64,000 bases of DNA from DSOI01 sp041394885 (GTDB taxonomy: Bacteria; Acidobacteriota; Terriglobia; Bryobacterales; Bryobacteraceae): assembly GCA_041394885.1 (NCBI GenBank), contig JAWKHI010000005.1, forward strand, positions 216,267 through 280,266, read 5' to 3'. The translations under genes were made by a program, and so were the position numbers. Positions within the stretch are counted from its first letter, which is position 1. The number at the start of each line of letters is the position of its first letter. Below the pieces are notes generated by a model. It searched no databases, was not told the origin of the DNA, and saw nothing but the letters and a program-made list of their open reading frames with translations. Of the stretch, positions 15,754 to 24,177 are shown piece by piece.

Positions 15754-17760
15754 CTACCGCAATTGCAGATCCGCCCGCCGCAGTGAGAAATGATCCTCAC
15801 CCGATGACACCAGATACAGCGTCCGCCCGTCCTCGCTCATCCACTTCGTCGGAAAATTCGAACTCTCACCCGGACCCACATCCCACCGCTCCGTGAAGAA
15901 CGCCGTCGTCCACGGGCCCCATGGCTCCGGCGCGTCGTACACCCCGAATCCTCCCTGAAATCGCGGCGCCTCCCCGGGCAGAATCTGCGTCAGGATGTAC
16001 CGCTTCAATCCCGCGTTGTAGCTCACCTGCGTGCGATAACAAAGATACGGCGCGTTCTCGAACACCGCGCCCCGTTTCTCGATGTCGGCGGACCATTGTG
16101 GCTGTCCCGCGGAATCCACCCTCTCGAAGAATTCCCACGCCGCGCGCTCCCGCATCCGATCCGCCGGAGCCCGAGCCAGAATCATCCGGCTCGATGGCAG
16201 GTACGCCGTGTCCGCATCGGTCGAATAGACGTAAACATACCCATCGCGTGCCCCCGCGTAGTTCCGCCCAAAGTTGAGAAACGTCGGATGGCCGAAGCTC
16301 GTCGTGAATTTCCAGTCGCTCCAGGTCCACGTCTTCGCATGGTCGCTGGACCACGCCAGTTGCGCATTCCCCGCATTGCGCACCAACATCCAAAGGACCC
16401 CCTTCACCATCAGAAGACCGCTGGCCTTTTTCCCATTCGCGCCGGACCCCTTGTTTTCCCCGCTTGCCGAGCGGATGTTGATCCCCTCGAACGATCCCGG
16501 CGCTCCCACCAGCTTCGCGAATCCCAACCCGAGCTTCTCCTTCAACAACGGCTCGAATCCATACCCGTCTCCGTACGCCGTATAGATCGCGTCATCGTCA
16601 CCCCACGTCGTCGGCCAGTTGTCGCTCCCCGCCGCTCGCCGCACGATCGTATCGGCCGGCGCCCACCGGATTGTCTCAATCACCGGACTCGGCGGATAGG
16701 GCGGCTTTGGATTCCGCGGCCGGTCCCGCACCGATTCCACAATCGGCCGCAAGAATGGCTCCAGCCGCGAGAACACCGCATGTTCTCCCCACCCCTCGCC
16801 CGCCCGCGCCACCACCAGGTCCAGGCTCGGAATCACCACGATCAGGCTGTCGTAAAGGCCCCAGGACCAGAATGCATCGCTCGGTACTCCCGCGAGCGAC
16901 CCATCGTTGTTGTTCCACCACAGCAACCCATAATGCCGCGCCGCGTTCGGATAGTCTTCCGCCCGCATCACCGGCACGTCCTCGAACCCCAGCGTCACCG
17001 AGCGCGCCATCCGCACGAACGAAGCTGGCAGGATTTGCTTTCCCCCGAACCTCCCCTCCCGCAGATACAGCAGCCCGATCCGCGCCATCGCGTCCACGTT
17101 GGCATGCACCCCGGACCCGAATTCCCGCCGCGCAATCCCGTCGATCAGCGCTGGCCGGTACGCGTTCTTCCGCCACGCCAGATCCTCGTGCGTGATTCCC
17201 AGCGGCGTAAACACCCGCTCGAACAACAACTCCTCCATATCGCGCCGGTACGCGAGCGTCAGGCATTCCGCCAGCCAGTTCGGTCCCCCGTCGCTGTATG
17301 CCCACTGCGTCCCTGGTGCGAACAGCAGCGGTTGATAGTCGCCTTTTTTGTCGAACCCTGCCGTTTGCGTCGCCAGGTGCTGCACCGTGATGCGCGGCAG
17401 CCAACCCGTATCCGCGTTCGATTCCGGAGGCACGCCGAATTGTGGATGCAAATCCACCGCACGATCCTCCAGCCGGATCTTGGCGTCCAGCAAAGCCAAT
17501 CCCAGCGCTGTCACCCCGATGGACTTCGTCGTCGACTTCAGATCGTACCGCTGCTTCGGGTCCCCCCACGCATACACCAGACGTCCTCGCCGGATCACGT
17601 ATCCGGACCCTTTCACCCTCATCGCGAAATCGCGAGCCGCCTCGAGCCCCTTCGCATCCATCCCCGCTTCTTCCGGACGGCTCCGCGGCCACGGGCCCGG
17701 CAGCGCGGCGACGAGCGATGCCGTCAATGCCGCCCCTGCGACGATGAGCCGGAGTCTCAT
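15754..17760 (-). CDS. Exported serine hydrolase (beta-lactamase fold) fused to a C-terminal propeller-like domain
   Basis: 668 residues, signal peptide 1-21. The N-terminal half (about 25-330) is a class C beta-lactamase/DD-peptidase-like domain; the SxxK motif lies in LKSTTKSIG, the Tyr motif in YSDGGPNWL. Such proteins are esterases or D-aminopeptidases as often as beta-lactamases. The C-terminal half (about 345-668) is a different module with Trp-rich strands (WSSDHAKTWTWSDWKF, TWGDDDAIYTAYGDG, EDHFSL) resembling DUF4185-type five-bladed propellers that bind or cleave sugars; I cannot confirm the family. The fusion, the neighbouring D-aminoacylase and the amidohydrolase suggest extracellular degradation of modified peptides or glycopeptides. 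Confidence 0.75.
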   Translation of the reverse strand: MRLRLIVAGAALTASLVAALPGPWPRSRPEEAGMDAKGLEAARDFAMRVKGSGYVIRRGRLVYAWGDPKQRYDLKSTTKSIGVTALGLALLDAKIRLEDRAVDLHPQFGVPPESNADTGWLPRITVQHLATQTAGFDKKGDYQPLLFAPGTQWAYSDGGPNWLAECLTLAYRRDMEELLFERVFTPLGITHEDLAWRKNAYRPALIDGIARREFGSGVHANVDAMARIGLLYLREGRFGGKQILPASFVRMARSVTLGFEDVPVMRAEDYPNAARHYGLLWWNNNDGSLAGVPSDAFWSWGLYDSLIVVIPSLDLVVARAGEGWGEHAVFSRLEPFLRPIVESVRDRPRNPKPPYPPSPVIETIRWAPADTIVRRAAGSDNWPTTWGDDDAIYTAYGDGYGFEPLLKEKLGLGFAKLVGAPGSFEGINIRSASGENKGSGANGKKASGLLMVKGVLWMLVRNAGNAQLAWSSDHAKTWTWSDWKFTTSFGHPTFLNFGRNYAGARDGYVYVYSTDADTAYLPSSRMILARAPADRMRERAAWEFFERVDSAGQPQWSADIEKRGAVFENAPYLCYRTQVSYNAGLKRYILTQILPGEAPRFQGGFGVYDAPEPWGPWTTAFFTERWDVGPGESSNFPTKWMSEDGRTLYLVSSGEDHFSLRRADLQLR

Positions 17761-17781
17761 TCCCCTGCGAACGCCTCTCCC

Positions 17782-19092
17782 CTACTGCTTCCGCGTCCCC
17801 TGCTTCCGGCTCCCACGGCCAGGGCTCGCGAACCCATCCCACCGTGGATCCCCGCGCGCATCCGCCGGCATCTTGTCCCATGGCAGACGGCTCAGCCCGT
17901 TCAGGTCCCACACCACCCGGCCGTCACGCAGCGTAAGTTCGGCCACCAGCTTCTGGTTGCCGTCCATCCGCCCGCCGTTCTGATCCACAAAGCCGAACTT
18001 TCCCTTCTCGACGCGCAGCACCGCCACGTCCGCGATCGCGCCGACGGAGAGATGACCCAACTCCTCGTGCTGGATCTCGCGCGCCGGATTCCACGTCGAT
18101 CGCAGGATCACATCGTCCAGACTCATGCCGAGCGCCATGATCTTGCTCATCACGTTCAGCATGTCCTTCATGCCCGCATTCATGCTCCCGATGTGCAAAT
18201 CCGTCGAAATCGAATTCGGATAGTAGCCTTCCTTGAATGCCTGTACCGCGGTCGCCCAAACGAAGCTGCCGCCGCCATGCCCCACGTCGAAGATGATGCC
18301 TCGCTTCTGCGCCGGAAGAATCGCCGGATTCACCCGCCCCTCCAGTAACTCGCCGCGCCCGCCCCCCGCGTAGCAGTGGGTGTAGATGTCGCCCGGCCGG
18401 AACTTGTCGTTCAATAATTGCGCCAGCGAACGCTCCGGATACGCGCGCCCGAAGTCCACCATGATCGGAATCTTCGCAATCTTCCCTGCCGCGATCGCTT
18501 GGTCCACTGGCTTCCATTCCGGACCGTTGAAATGCGCTGTCTTCACGCCCACGATCAGATCCTTGTGCTTCAACGCCATCTCCGCCGTCGGCTTGGCGTC
18601 CATATCGTCCATGTTCTGCTCGTAGCGCCCGCCTCGCATGCCGTTCCCCACGATGTTCAAAAACGCCAGCACGCGCGTGCGGGACCGGTCGATGATCCGG
18701 TCTTTGAAGTCCTCGAAATTCCGCCACCCGGAACTGCCCGCGTCCACCACCGTCGTCACGCCCGTTCGATAGGTGAACGGATCCGGATACACGCTGTTGT
18801 CGCCCGCATACGACCCCCGCTCCCCGGTGCCCGCGTACACGTGCACGTGGATGTCGATCAGTCCCGGAGTCACGTACAGCCCGCTCACATTCACCGTCTT
18901 CACCGCCCGCGACGCGTCGATCGACCGCTCAATCGCCGCCACCTTCCCGTCCTTGATGCCCACATCCCGCACCGCGCTCAATCCGTTCTTGCCATCGATC
19001 ACATGGCCGCCTTGCAACAGTAGGTCGAAGTCCTGCCCGTGCGCCGCCGCGCTCACCAGCATCAGGGTCGCAATACAGGTAATCGTTCGCAT
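17782..19092 (-). CDS. Exported amidohydrolase/deacetylase family metallohydrolase
   Basis: About 436 residues. I start at ATG 19092, which has GGAG eight bases upstream; a GTG at 19101 sits on that ribosome site. A signal peptide (MRTITCIATLMLVSAAAHG) precedes LLLQGGHVIDGKNGLS. Metal ligands are in PGLIDIHVHVYAGTG (HxH) and later His residues (IYTHCYAGGG, FDVGHGGGS, STDLHIGS); VVDAGSSGWRN and the carboxylated-Lys region VGVKTAHF are also seen. The family covers dihydroorotase-like and N-acetyl-amino-acid/D-aminoacylase-related enzymes. It is probably co-transcribed with the genes on either side (21-33 bp gaps). Confidence 0.82.
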   Translation of the reverse strand: MRTITCIATLMLVSAAAHGQDFDLLLQGGHVIDGKNGLSAVRDVGIKDGKVAAIERSIDASRAVKTVNVSGLYVTPGLIDIHVHVYAGTGERGSYAGDNSVYPDPFTYRTGVTTVVDAGSSGWRNFEDFKDRIIDRSRTRVLAFLNIVGNGMRGGRYEQNMDDMDAKPTAEMALKHKDLIVGVKTAHFNGPEWKPVDQAIAAGKIAKIPIMVDFGRAYPERSLAQLLNDKFRPGDIYTHCYAGGGRGELLEGRVNPAILPAQKRGIIFDVGHGGGSFVWATAVQAFKEGYYPNSISTDLHIGSMNAGMKDMLNVMSKIMALGMSLDDVILRSTWNPAREIQHEELGHLSVGAIADVAVLRVEKGKFGFVDQNGGRMDGNQKLVAELTLRDGRVVWDLNGLSRLPWDKMPADARGDPRWDGFASPGRGSRKQGTRKQ

Positions 19093-19120
19093 AGTAACCA
19101 CTCCAGTCCAGAAAGTAGCT

Positions 19121-20098
19121 TCAGTTGTTCCGGAACGCCGCCGACGGAGCCTCCCAGGCTCCCGTGTACACCCGGATCTTCGGCTTCGCCGCGCGCAGGA
19201 TCTCCACGCCTTTTTCCGTCACCGCCGTGCCCTTCAGATCCACCCACTCGAGCGAGGGAAACGCCGCCAGCACATGCATCGCATCGTCGTCCACCCGGTC
19301 GCACCCCTGCAGTTTCAGCCGCTCCAGTTTCGAGAATGCCTTCATCTGCTCCAGCCACCGCGCCGTTACGCTCATCGCGCTCACCGTCGCGAACCGCGTG
19401 CCCTCGATGCCCACGCCCAAGGACGTGCATCCGAATCGCAGCTCCCGCAGTTCCTTCAATGTCAGCAGCGCCTCCAGTCCCTTGTCCGACATGCTGATCG
19501 TCCACACATTCGAATCCGTCCCCTGCCGTCCGCTCAAATCCAGATAGGTTAACCCCGGCAGTTGACGCATCGCCTGCAATCCCGCATCTCCCAACTCGTT
19601 CCCGCCGATCGTGAGCTCCTTCAGGTTGGGCAGCGACGCCAATCGGTCCAGACCCACATCGGTCACCATCGCCGACCCCGCGTTCAACGCCTCGATCGTC
19701 GTTATCCCCGAAATGTGCTCGAGCGACGTGTCGCTGATCTTGGTCCCGTGAACGTTCAGCCGCTTCAGCTTCTTCCAGCCCTTGATCGCCGCCAGCCCTT
19801 CATCGGTCACATACTCCGCGAAACGAAGATTCAGGTCCACAATCCCCGGCAGGTTCTTCAACTCCTGCATACCCTGATCGGTGATGTGTGTCAGCGAAAG
19901 GTCCAGATGCCTCAGTTCCGGATATTGCGCCAGCTTGCGCAGATCGGTGTCGGTGATCCAGGTCGCGTGCAGATCCACGCCGGTGATCTTCCCCGACGCG
20001 TCGCGCGTCACCGCGCCGCCTGCCTCTTCCACCCAACCGCCCCCCGATGAGGCGGCCAGTAACGGCAGCGGCAGCAAGATGAACCATGCTTTCGTCAC
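19121..20098 (-). CDS. Exported leucine-rich-repeat protein (shorter of a tandem pair)
   Basis: 325 residues, start set at GTG 20098, which shares one base with the stop of the upstream LRR gene and has GGAG six bases before it. The signal peptide is TKAWFILLPLPLLAASSG. After the entry segment GGGWVEEAGGAVTRDASGK come about nine 24-residue repeats of the type LxxLxxLxxLDLSxTxITDxGL (for example RHLDLSLTHITDQGM). These are the cysteine-free relatives of the F-box/GALA-like LRR class. The proteins give a curved binding surface; ligand and location are unknown. The entry segment is shared with the adjacent larger LRR protein (see findings). Confidence 0.85.
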   Translation of the reverse strand: MTKAWFILLPLPLLAASSGGGWVEEAGGAVTRDASGKITGVDLHATWITDTDLRKLAQYPELRHLDLSLTHITDQGMQELKNLPGIVDLNLRFAEYVTDEGLAAIKGWKKLKRLNVHGTKISDTSLEHISGITTIEALNAGSAMVTDVGLDRLASLPNLKELTIGGNELGDAGLQAMRQLPGLTYLDLSGRQGTDSNVWTISMSDKGLEALLTLKELRELRFGCTSLGVGIEGTRFATVSAMSVTARWLEQMKAFSKLERLKLQGCDRVDDDAMHVLAAFPSLEWVDLKGTAVTEKGVEILRAAKPKIRVYTGAWEAPSAAFRNN

Positions 20099-22092
20099 TA
20101 TTGGCTCCTTCGATTCGGAAGCGCCGAATCGCGGTCGAACACGATCGCGCATTTGGGCAGCGCCGCTTGGATTTCTTCCACGCCCTTGTCCGTCATCAGC
20201 GTGTGGTACAGATTCAAGGACTGCAAGCTCGCCATCCCCTTCAACAGCGCCGCTCCCCCGTCGGTGATGTTGGTCGCATCCATGCTCAGCTCCCGTACGC
20301 CCGGAAGCCCTTGTAGCGATGCAAGCCCTTTGTCATCCACCGACGTGTAGTCCAGCTTCACCACGCGCAAGTTCTTCAACTCCGCCAAAGCCGCGATGCC
20401 CGCGTTGCCCGCCCGCGTCCGGAACATCTCGATCCGCTCCAGTTTCCCGAGCGTCTTCAAATGCGCCAAGCCCTCGTCTCCGAACCGTGCATGATTCAAA
20501 TACAGTTCGCGAAGATTCGTGAACGCCGCGATTTGTTGCAGCCCTCCGTCGCCCACATCCGTCGACGAGACATCCAGCACCTGTAGGTTTACGAGGTTGG
20601 CCAGTTGCTTCAGACCCTGATCGGTCACATCGGTGAAGCTCAGCTTCAAGCTCTCGAGCGGCGTCATCTTGCCAAGATGCGCCAGTACCTCATCGTCGAT
20701 GCGCGCACCCGCCAGGGATAGTTCGCGCAATCCGCTCAGGGCCGGCTGCAGCTCCGCGAATGCCGTGCCTTCCACCAGCGTGCCCTCCAGCTTCAACGCC
20801 CGCAGCCGGCGCAATCCGGCCAGCTTCGCAAGCCCCGCGTCCGACACCGTCGTCAGGCTCAGATCCAGCTCCTGCAATCCTTCCAGGCCCGCTAGCGATC
20901 GTACGCCCAGATCGCCCACCTGCGTCACGCTCAGATTCAGCCTTTCGAGTCCCGTCAAACCCGACAGATGCGACAACTGCGCATCGCTCACCGCCGTCGA
21001 AGAAAGATCGATCGACCGCAGACGCCCCCCCGCGAATACCGCCGTGCCCCCCATCGCCGTTACCCAATCGCCGATCGCCTTCTCCGAATTCCCCGCCGGT
21101 CCCGCCGCGCCCGAACCCTTCGACTGTATGCTCGACGCTCCCACGAACTGCACGTTCGACTGCGGCAGCGCCACCCGCAGCGCGTCCAGCCCGTTCGACG
21201 TCACCCGGCTATACCGCAAGTCGATGTCCACAAGCTGCTTCAAGCCGTGCAACTGCGCCAGCCCCGCGTTCGTGATCCGCGTCCGGTATAGATTCACCAC
21301 TTCCAGATCCTTCATCCCCGCCAGAATCTCCATGCTCGCGTCGGTGGCCCGCACGCCCAGCAGATTCAGCTTCCGCATCTTCGTCATGCCCCGCAAGGAC
21401 TCCACGCCCCGGCTGGTCACCCGCGTCCCGGAAAGATCCAGCTCTTCCAGTTCCGTCAGGCCGCTCAGATGCTTCATCCCTTCATCGGTCACCATCGTGT
21501 CGCGAAGAATCAGCCGCCGCAGTTGCTTCAACTCCGCCAGACCCGCCATGCCCGTATCGCTGAACGGACTGTAGCTCACGTCCAAGCTGCGCAGCTTGGT
21601 GAGCGATCCCAGGTTGATGTCGGTCAGACGGCACTGCGTGCACCGGATGTCCTTCAGCTCCGTCAGCCCCAACAGGTGCTTGAACCCTGCATCCCGGATG
21701 TTGATCTGCGCCGCGTAGTGCCATCCGAATCCGATCTTCTCCAGGTTCTTCAGGCCCGCCAACGCCTGAAAGGCTTCATTGGCATCTTCGTTGCCGCCGC
21801 CCGGATTCCAGATCGGGCCCGGCAGATATAAATCACGCAGCGACGTCAACGTGCTCAAGTGCGTCAACTCGGCGGGAGGCATCACTGCCCCGGTAAGATC
21901 CACGCCGGTGATCGCGAATTCGCCCGCGGGGATCTCGGAAAGCTCGCTGATTGCTTGCCGGCCGCCGTCGACGAAAATGCGACCCTCCCACCGGATCACC
22001 CACTCCGCAGTTTCGCGATCGGAAGCCGCCAGCCCGAAAGGCATCAGCAGCACCAAGGAAAGTACGGAAAATCGGATCGCCTGACTATTCAC
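20098..22092 (-). CDS. Exported leucine-rich-repeat protein (larger of a tandem pair)
   Basis: 664 residues from GTG 22092, signal peptide to about residue 23. Two LRR tracts: about 55-325 and 355-650, each opening with an entry segment: AEWVIRWEGRIFVDGG near residue 30 and DWVTAMGGTAVFAGG near 342. Repeats follow LxxLxxLExLDLSxTxVTDAGL (for example LQELDLSLTTVSDAGL). Between the tracts is a Gly/Ser-rich hinge (SIQSKGSGAAGPAG). It looks like a duplication product: a two-tract protein next to a one-tract gene. It is divergent from the DUF1592 gene across 96 bp and is the first gene of the minus-strand run down to 12179. Role unknown; extracellular binding is inferred. Confidence 0.85.
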   Translation of the reverse strand: MNSQAIRFSVLSLVLLMPFGLAASDRETAEWVIRWEGRIFVDGGRQAISELSEIPAGEFAITGVDLTGAVMPPAELTHLSTLTSLRDLYLPGPIWNPGGGNEDANEAFQALAGLKNLEKIGFGWHYAAQINIRDAGFKHLLGLTELKDIRCTQCRLTDINLGSLTKLRSLDVSYSPFSDTGMAGLAELKQLRRLILRDTMVTDEGMKHLSGLTELEELDLSGTRVTSRGVESLRGMTKMRKLNLLGVRATDASMEILAGMKDLEVVNLYRTRITNAGLAQLHGLKQLVDIDLRYSRVTSNGLDALRVALPQSNVQFVGASSIQSKGSGAAGPAGNSEKAIGDWVTAMGGTAVFAGGRLRSIDLSSTAVSDAQLSHLSGLTGLERLNLSVTQVGDLGVRSLAGLEGLQELDLSLTTVSDAGLAKLAGLRRLRALKLEGTLVEGTAFAELQPALSGLRELSLAGARIDDEVLAHLGKMTPLESLKLSFTDVTDQGLKQLANLVNLQVLDVSSTDVGDGGLQQIAAFTNLRELYLNHARFGDEGLAHLKTLGKLERIEMFRTRAGNAGIAALAELKNLRVVKLDYTSVDDKGLASLQGLPGVRELSMDATNITDGGAALLKGMASLQSLNLYHTLMTDKGVEEIQAALPKCAIVFDRDSALPNRRSQ

Positions 22093-22188
22093 GGGAGTGT
22101 CGTCAGTATATCAAGTTGCGCCGCTGCCGGACCTGCCCGCTTCCGGCCCCACGCGCCATGAAAATGTAATAGCATTGAGGCCATAGGC

Positions 22189-24177
22189 ATGCTAATACGG
22201 CGACTCGCCATCCTTGTCTCTACCTGCGCCCTCCTACCTGCCCTTGCGCAGGACCGGCCCTTCGGATCCGGCCTGTTCGAAGTGTTTGAAAAAGCCGGTT
22301 GCCGCGCCTGTCACGGGCCTGACGGCGTCGCCTCGACCACCCGTCTTCACTTCCCCGAACTCGGCGCGGCGCCCGAACGCGTCGAAGCGTTTGGACGCTC
22401 GCTCGTTACCCTCATCGATCGCCAGCGCCCTGAGGCCTCGCTCCTGCTCAACAAACCCCTCAACCGCATCGCTCACGCCGGCGGGGAGCGCATCAAGCCC
22501 GGCAGCGCCGACGAGACCGCGCTCAAGCAGTGGGTGGACCGCCTCACGCGCCTGTCCGGCGTCGAACTCGCCGCCGCGCTCAAATATCGCGAGGACGAAG
22601 CCGCTGGAGGCGAAAGCGTCGCCCCGCGAATTGAACTCCGCCGCCTCACCCACAGCCAGTACAACCACACCGTCCGCGATCTCCTGGGTGATCAGACTTC
22701 CCCCGCCAACCAGTTTCCCCCGGAAGATTTCGTCAACGGCTTCCGCAATCAGTCTCAATCGCAGGACCTCTCCCCGCTCCTCATCGAAGCCTACAGCGCC
22801 TCCGCCGAACGCCTCGCCCGCAACGCCTTCCGTGGTGGCGATACCCGCGGCCTCATCCCTTGCCGCCAGTCCTCTCCCGCCTGCCGCGCCCGCTTCGTCC
22901 GTGAGTTCGGGCTCCGGGCCTTCCGCCGGCCTCTCGAGCCCTCCGAGCAAAAGCGATACGAAGCCCTCATGGCCCGTGAAGCCGATCTCATCGCCGGCGC
23001 TCAGGTAGTCGTCGAAGCGATGCTCCAATCGCCCAGCTTCCTGTTTCGCCTCGACGAAAGTGGCGACCCCAAGTGGAAGCCCTTCGTTCACGCCACCCGT
23101 CTTTCCTACGCCATCTGGGACTCCATGCCCGATGCCGAACTGCTCGCCGCCGCTGCCCGTGGCGACCTCAATTCGCCCCAAGGCGTCGAAAAAGCCGCGC
23201 GCCGCATGCTCGATCACACCCGCGCCCGCGAGTCCCTCAATGAATTCGTCAGCCAGTGGCTCCGGTTTGACCGCATTCTCACCGCGAGCAAAGACCGGCG
23301 CAAGTTCCCCCAATTCACGCGCGAAACGGCCGTCGCCATGACCGAGGAAGCCCGTCTCTTCGTCGGTGACCTCGTTTGGAACGATCGCAACTTCATGGAC
23401 CTCTTCACCGCCGCCTACGGCTACGCCAACGCGGACCTGGCCGCCATCTACGGCGTTCAGCCGCCGGTGAAGGAATTCGATCGCGTCGCTTTTTCTCCCG
23501 AGTCCGATCGCGCCGGTGTACTCGGCCAGGCCCTGTTCCTCGCCATCACCGCCAAGCCCGAGGACTCCTCGCCCACCGCCCGCGGTCTGTTCGTTCGCGA
23601 ACAGTTCCTCTGTCAGCACGTCCCGGAGCCGCCTGCCGGCGTCAATACCAATCTCCCACCCGTCACCGAGGAGCAGCCCCAAACCAATCGCGATCGTATG
23701 ACCGAGCACGCCACCAATCCCAGTTGCGCTACCTGCCACCGCCTCATCGATCCCATTGGATTCGGCCTGGAACGCTTCGACGCCATCGGCGCGCGGCGCG
23801 ACAAGTTCCGTTTGCTGTTCCCCGCCGACAAGAGTGCCAAGGGCCGCAGAGGCAAGATGAAAACGGTCGATCTCGACATTGACCCCGCCGGGCACGTCGT
23901 CGGATTGCGGGATTCCCAATTCTCTACTCCCTCGCAGCTCGGCGCCGTGCTCGCCGCGAGCGCGCAGTGTCAGGAGTGCGTCGTCAAACAGTATTTCCGC
24001 TACACCATGGGCCGTTTGGAAACGCCCGCCGATCGCCCCATGATTCGCGGCGTGCTCGAAGATTTCAAGAAATCGCAGTTCCGCTTTAAAGAGATGATTG
24101 TCGCGCTGATGCGCGCCAGGGCAAATTCAGATTCCAGGGAGGCAGTGCATGTCGCAAGTGATCGCAAACCGCGTTAG
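22189..24177 (+). CDS. DUF1592/DUF1588/DUF1585 c-type-haem exported protein
   Basis: 662 residues, signal peptide to about residue 21. A CxxCH haem site (GCRACHGPDG) opens a short cytochrome-like segment; then the DUF1587 core (RRLTHSQYNHTVRDLLGD), DUF1592 (middle), DUF1588 with a second CxxCH (PSCATCHRLIDPIGFG) and DUF1585 at the end (QCQECVVKQYFRYTMGR). This multi-domain architecture is typical of Planctomycetes and Acidobacteria, where genes of this kind come paired with a DUF1552 gene, as here. Function is not established; links to polysaccharide or redox chemistry at the cell envelope have been proposed for relatives. The stop lies 29 bases inside the next gene. Confidence 0.88.
   Translation: MLIRRLAILVSTCALLPALAQDRPFGSGLFEVFEKAGCRACHGPDGVASTTRLHFPELGAAPERVEAFGRSLVTLIDRQRPEASLLLNKPLNRIAHAGGERIKPGSADETALKQWVDRLTRLSGVELAAALKYREDEAAGGESVAPRIELRRLTHSQYNHTVRDLLGDQTSPANQFPPEDFVNGFRNQSQSQDLSPLLIEAYSASAERLARNAFRGGDTRGLIPCRQSSPACRARFVREFGLRAFRRPLEPSEQKRYEALMAREADLIAGAQVVVEAMLQSPSFLFRLDESGDPKWKPFVHATRLSYAIWDSMPDAELLAAAARGDLNSPQGVEKAARRMLDHTRARESLNEFVSQWLRFDRILTASKDRRKFPQFTRETAVAMTEEARLFVGDLVWNDRNFMDLFTAAYGYANADLAAIYGVQPPVKEFDRVAFSPESDRAGVLGQALFLAITAKPEDSSPTARGLFVREQFLCQHVPEPPAGVNTNLPPVTEEQPQTNRDRMTEHATNPSCATCHRLIDPIGFGLERFDAIGARRDKFRLLFPADKSAKGRRGKMKTVDLDIDPAGHVVGLRDSQFSTPSQLGAVLAASAQCQECVVKQYFRYTMGRLETPADRPMIRGVLEDFKKSQFRFKEMIVALMRARANSDSREAVHVASDRKPR

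Noticed and set aside
19121..22092. Tandem DNA repeats or CRISPR-like array
   Set aside because: The periodicity is about 72 bases and diverged, explained by 24-residue leucine-rich repeats in coding sequence.
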